A stretch of DNA of 8,462 nucleotides from NCBI GenBank assembly GCA_036525535.1, contig DATDAH010000069.1, positions 1-8,462 of the forward strand. The letters run 5' to 3'. The translations under genes and the position numbers were made by a program. Numbering within the stretch: position 1 is the first letter of the stretch; each line of letters begins with the position of its first letter. The stretch is from DATDAH01 sp036525535. GTDB taxonomy: Bacteria > Actinomycetota > Acidimicrobiia > Acidimicrobiales > DATDAH01. Positions 6,311 to 8,462 of the stretch are shown here, piece by piece. The notes under the pieces were generated by a model that saw only the letters and a program-made list of their open reading frames with translations, made no database searches and was not told where the DNA came from.

Positions 6311-7630
6311 TCAGCCGGTGGGCTCGGTGTCGCTCACCAGCCGGCCCTCGGCGTCGTCGTAGCGGAGGAGGTAGATCGGCATGTCGCCGTCGAGGCTGTC
6401 CGGCCCGTAGGTGGCGGTGCCGCCGGCGCCGGGCAGCTCGACGTCGCCCAGCGTGTACCCGGCTTGGCCGAAGGTGCCGTTGTCCAGCTCGTCGCCCGCA
6501 GCTTCAGCGATCTGGCGGAAGAGGTTCAGCTGGATGCACGCGGCGAACACCGAAACATACGGTTCGGGATCGCCGGGCCGGGTCTCGGCGGGGTTCGGGA
6601 GGGTCTCGCCGGTCGCGTCCTCGACGATGCCGGCGCAGTCCTGCATCAGCGGGTCCTCGTACTGCACGTTGGCCGTGGCGTAGCCGCCGCTGAGGGCGTC
6701 CTGGACCACGGTCTCGTCGAACCCGCCCTCGGTGGCGATGTAGCTGGACAACGACTCGAAACCCGTGGCCAGGAGGCGGGGACGGAAACCGGTCGGCTCC
6801 AGGCCCTGCGCGGTCGTGAGCGCCGCGTTGGCCACGGTGACGACGGTGTCGACGCCGGCCGACTGGAACCGCTCGGCGATGACCCCCACCTGGGCCAGCG
6901 CGGCGGCTTGGTCGTCGTCGGGGACGTCGATCACGGCCTGGTCGGCGACCTCGACCCCACGGTCCTCGAGCGCGGGGATGGTCACGTCCTCCATGACCCG
7001 CTGGTCGGGGGCGAGGGAGATCACGCCGACGGTGGCGCCGTCGAAGGCACCGTCGTCGTCGAAGGCTTCGATCAGCCGGGACGCCGCGCTCTCGGCGCCC
7101 ACGATGTTGGAGAACCACGGTGCACTGGCGCGGTCGAGGCGCTCCTGGGTGATGACCCCGCCGATGACCGGCGTGTCGTGGAGGTCGACGTAGCAGAGGG
7201 GCGTGTCGTCGAGGACGAAGCCGACGACGACGAACACCTGGAGGTCCTCGGTCAGGTGGGTGCACGCCGCCTCCGCGGGGGCGGTGCCGATCGGGGTGAC
7301 CGGGGCGAACTCCAGCTCGAGCTGCCGGCCGTTGATGCCGCCCGACGCGTTGATGTCGTCGGCGACGACTTGATACGCCGCCTCGTAGTCGCCGTGGTCG
7401 AGGTCGACGATGTCGCCCAGCGACTCGAGATCGACGTAGGTGACTCCGAGCGTGATCGCGTCGTCGGTGACGCCGTCGGCCCGTGGGTCCGGCGGGAAGG
7501 ACACGTCCGGCGCCGTCGCCTCCGTGGCGACGGTCGCCTCGGTCCCGGCGCCGCTCCCGCCGTCGTCGCCGCTGGTGCAGGCGCCGGCGAGCAGGAGCCC
7601 GGCGACGGCGATGGTCAGGTGTCTGCGCAT
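6311..7630 (-). CDS. ABC transporter substrate-binding lipoprotein, branched-chain amino-acid (LivK/Peripla_BP_6-like) type
   Basis: This 439-residue type I binding protein has a short lipoprotein signal: MRRH, then a hydrophobic core and lipobox LAGAC with C18 as the anchor. An acidic, Gly/Thr-rich linker (19-50) follows. The mature domain opens with VTDDAITLGVTYVD (54-67) and includes DDINASGGINGRQLEL (91-106), a hallmark of LivK-like proteins. It continues with FVVVGFVLDDTPLC (133-146), ATVGVISLAPDQRVMED (199-215) and VDTVVTVANAA (260-270). Cysteines 123, 146, 332 and 365 correspond to 160, 183, 371 and 399 of the binding protein at 2905-4332, so the two are paralogues and may share two disulfides. 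The ATG at 7630 is preceded by GGGGG at 7 bases. No transporter partners are present. It lies 120 bases after the dehydrogenase stop and 29 bases before tetR. Ligand unknown. Confidence 0.92.
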   Translation of the reverse strand: MRRHLTIAVAGLLLAGACTSGDDGGSGAGTEATVATEATAPDVSFPPDPRADGVTDDAITLGVTYVDLESLGDIVDLDHGDYEAAYQVVADDINASGGINGRQLELEFAPVTPIGTAPAEAACTHLTEDLQVFVVVGFVLDDTPLCYVDLHDTPVIGGVITQERLDRASAPWFSNIVGAESAASRLIEAFDDDGAFDGATVGVISLAPDQRVMEDVTIPALEDRGVEVADQAVIDVPDDDQAAALAQVGVIAERFQSAGVDTVVTVANAALTTAQGLEPTGFRPRLLATGFESLSSYIATEGGFDETVVQDALSGGYATANVQYEDPLMQDCAGIVEDATGETLPNPAETRPGDPEPYVSVFAACIQLNLFRQIAEAAGDELDNGTFGQAGYTLGDVELPGAGGTATYGPDSLDGDMPIYLLRYDDAEGRLVSDTEPTG

Positions 7631-7646
7631 GGAACGGCCCCCGGGA

Positions 7647-7654
7647 ACACGTGT
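7647..7654. promoter_or_regulatory. Palindrome ACACGTGT upstream of the second solute-binding protein
   Basis: This CpG-centred 8-bp palindrome lies 16 bases upstream of the ATG at 7630. The same 8 bases occur at 4383-4390 in the operator region of the other solute-binding operon. Flanking bases do not extend the symmetry here. It could be an operator for the LacI-type or TetR-type regulator, but no convincing -35/-10 pair is seen beside it. Confidence 0.3.
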
Positions 7655-7682
7655 GACCAGAGACTACATAACGTTGTTCTTC

Positions 7683-7703
7683 TGGGACCGCTCGCCAGTC
7701 CCA
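7683..7703 (-). terminator. Weak hairpin in the gap between the dehydrogenase and second solute-binding genes
   Basis: On the minus strand TGGGAC pairs with GTCCCA, a 6-bp stem with a 9-base loop, located 48 bases after the dehydrogenase stop. There is no U-tract after it, so it is only a possible terminator or regulatory dyad. The 120-base gap (7631-7750) otherwise holds the ACACGTGT palindrome and the binding-protein ribosome-binding site. Confidence 0.25.
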
Positions 7704-7750
7704 TTCGGACGTCTGCCGCGGGAAGGCCTCCTGCCGCGTCGCTCGACGCC

Positions 7751-8462
7751 CTACTTGGCCATTCCGCCGGAGGCCGAAATGTCGTCGCCCGTGACGAACG
7801 ACGAGGCGTCGCTGGCCAGGTAGAGGACCGGCCCGACGATCTCCTCGGGCTCCGCGACCCGGTTCATCAGCGTGCCGCCCGCGATCATGTCCTTGAAGCC
7901 GGGAGCGTTGCGCTCGGCGCCCTCGACCATGTCACTGGCGAACGGTCCGGGCGACAGGACGTTCACCCGCACGCCCCAGCCGACCCACTCCTGGGCCATC
8001 GTGCGGCTGATGTTCAGGAGCGCCGCCTTCGAGGCGCCGTAGGCCGAGACCGCAGAGCCGCCGTGGTAGCCGGCCATGCTCCCGATGTTGATGATGCTGC
8101 CGCCGCCGTGGTCCCGCATGACGGGGGCGACGCACTGGCTCATCCGCACCGGGCCCTCGAGGTTGACGGCGAAGATCTTGCGCCACAGGTCGAGCGTCAT
8201 GTCGCTGACCCCGGCGCGGGAGGGGCTGATCCCGGCGTTGTTCACCAGTACGTCTATGCGCCCGAACCGCTCCACCACGGCGTCGACGAAGGCGGGGATG
8301 GCGTCCCAGTCGGCGACGTGACAGGCCAAGCCGAACGTCTCGACGCCGGTCGTCGACGCGATCTCCGCCGCCACCTGGTCGCACAGGTCCTGCTTGCGGC
8401 TGCTGACGACCACCGAGGCGCCGGCCTCGGCCAGCCCCTGCACGATGGCCCGGCCGATGCCC
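7751..8462 (-). CDS. Short-chain dehydrogenase/reductase (SDR), 5' end outside window
   Basis: This is an NAD(P)-dependent oxidoreductase of the classical SDR family, interconverting a hydroxyl and a carbonyl group. The 236 visible complete residues begin at GIGRAIV, the end of the TGxxxGIG cofactor motif, so about 15-20 N-terminal residues are missing. VVVSSRK follows the second strand, and the Arg/Lys there hints at NADPH preference. Other family motifs are NNAG (74-77), INIGSMAG with catalytic S128, YGASK with Y141 and K145, and the SPGPF loop after the sixth strand. The C terminus reads FVTGDDISASGGMAK, the standard end for a protein of about 250 residues. It is upstream of, and in the same direction as, the second solute-binding protein, with a 120-base gap, so co-transcription is uncertain. 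Substrate unknown; the protein resembles FabG-like and sugar or alcohol dehydrogenases equally. Confidence 0.93.
   Translation of the reverse strand, partial: GIGRAIVQGLAEAGASVVVSSRKQDLCDQVAAEIASTTGVETFGLACHVADWDAIPAFVDAVVERFGRIDVLVNNAGISPSRAGVSDMTLDLWRKIFAVNLEGPVRMSQCVAPVMRDHGGGSIINIGSMAGYHGGSAVSAYGASKAALLNISRTMAQEWVGWGVRVNVLSPGPFASDMVEGAERNAPGFKDMIAGGTLMNRVAEPEEIVGPVLYLASDASSFVTGDDISASGGMAK

Noticed and set aside
1..8462. Defence system, CRISPR array, prophage or insertion sequence
   Set aside because: No nuclease, helicase, transposase, integrase or regularly spaced repeats were seen; the genes are metabolic, transport and regulatory.

Overview
This window is about 8.5 kb of very GC-rich DNA (around 70% by eye). 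It has actinobacterial-style genes: short intergenic gaps, GTG and ATG starts, LacI and TetR regulators, and Asp/Glu/Ala-rich lipoprotein solute-binding proteins of the branched-chain amino-acid type. A high-GC actinobacterium fits best. An Acidimicrobiia-like lineage is my guess from protein style, not something the sequence proves.

Left half (1-5433): a regulated catabolic locus. A minus-strand operon runs from a promoter near 4365-4393 through a LivK-like solute-binding lipoprotein (2905-4332) and an alpha/beta-hydrolase (1977-2822) into a family 3 glycoside hydrolase with an inserted PA14 domain (1980 to beyond position 1). The last two genes overlap by ATGA. A LacI-family regulator (4432-5433) is divergently transcribed. 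The shared upstream region has a TTGACA-17-TAACCT promoter whose spacer is filled by a perfect 7-1-7 inverted repeat, so LacI-type repression of the operon is the natural reading. The glycosidase and hydrolase have no signal peptides, so the inferred logic is to capture a glycoside outside, import it through a permease not seen here, and cleave ester and glycosidic bonds in the cytoplasm.

Right half (5434-8462): a minus-strand series of a short-chain dehydrogenase (7751 to beyond 8462), a second LivK-like lipoprotein (6311-7630) and a TetR-family regulator (5682-6281). The two binding proteins are divergent paralogues that share four cysteines outside the lipobox. Both upstream regions contain the palindrome ACACGTGT.

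The oddest feature is a perfect 25-bp inverted repeat. One copy lies inside the helix-turn-helix codons of the TetR gene and the other in the tetR-lacI intergenic region, 594 bp apart. Inversion between them would replace everything after residue 49 of TetR with a short tail and a stop codon. I saw no RNA genes, CRISPR arrays, insertion sequences or recombinase genes.
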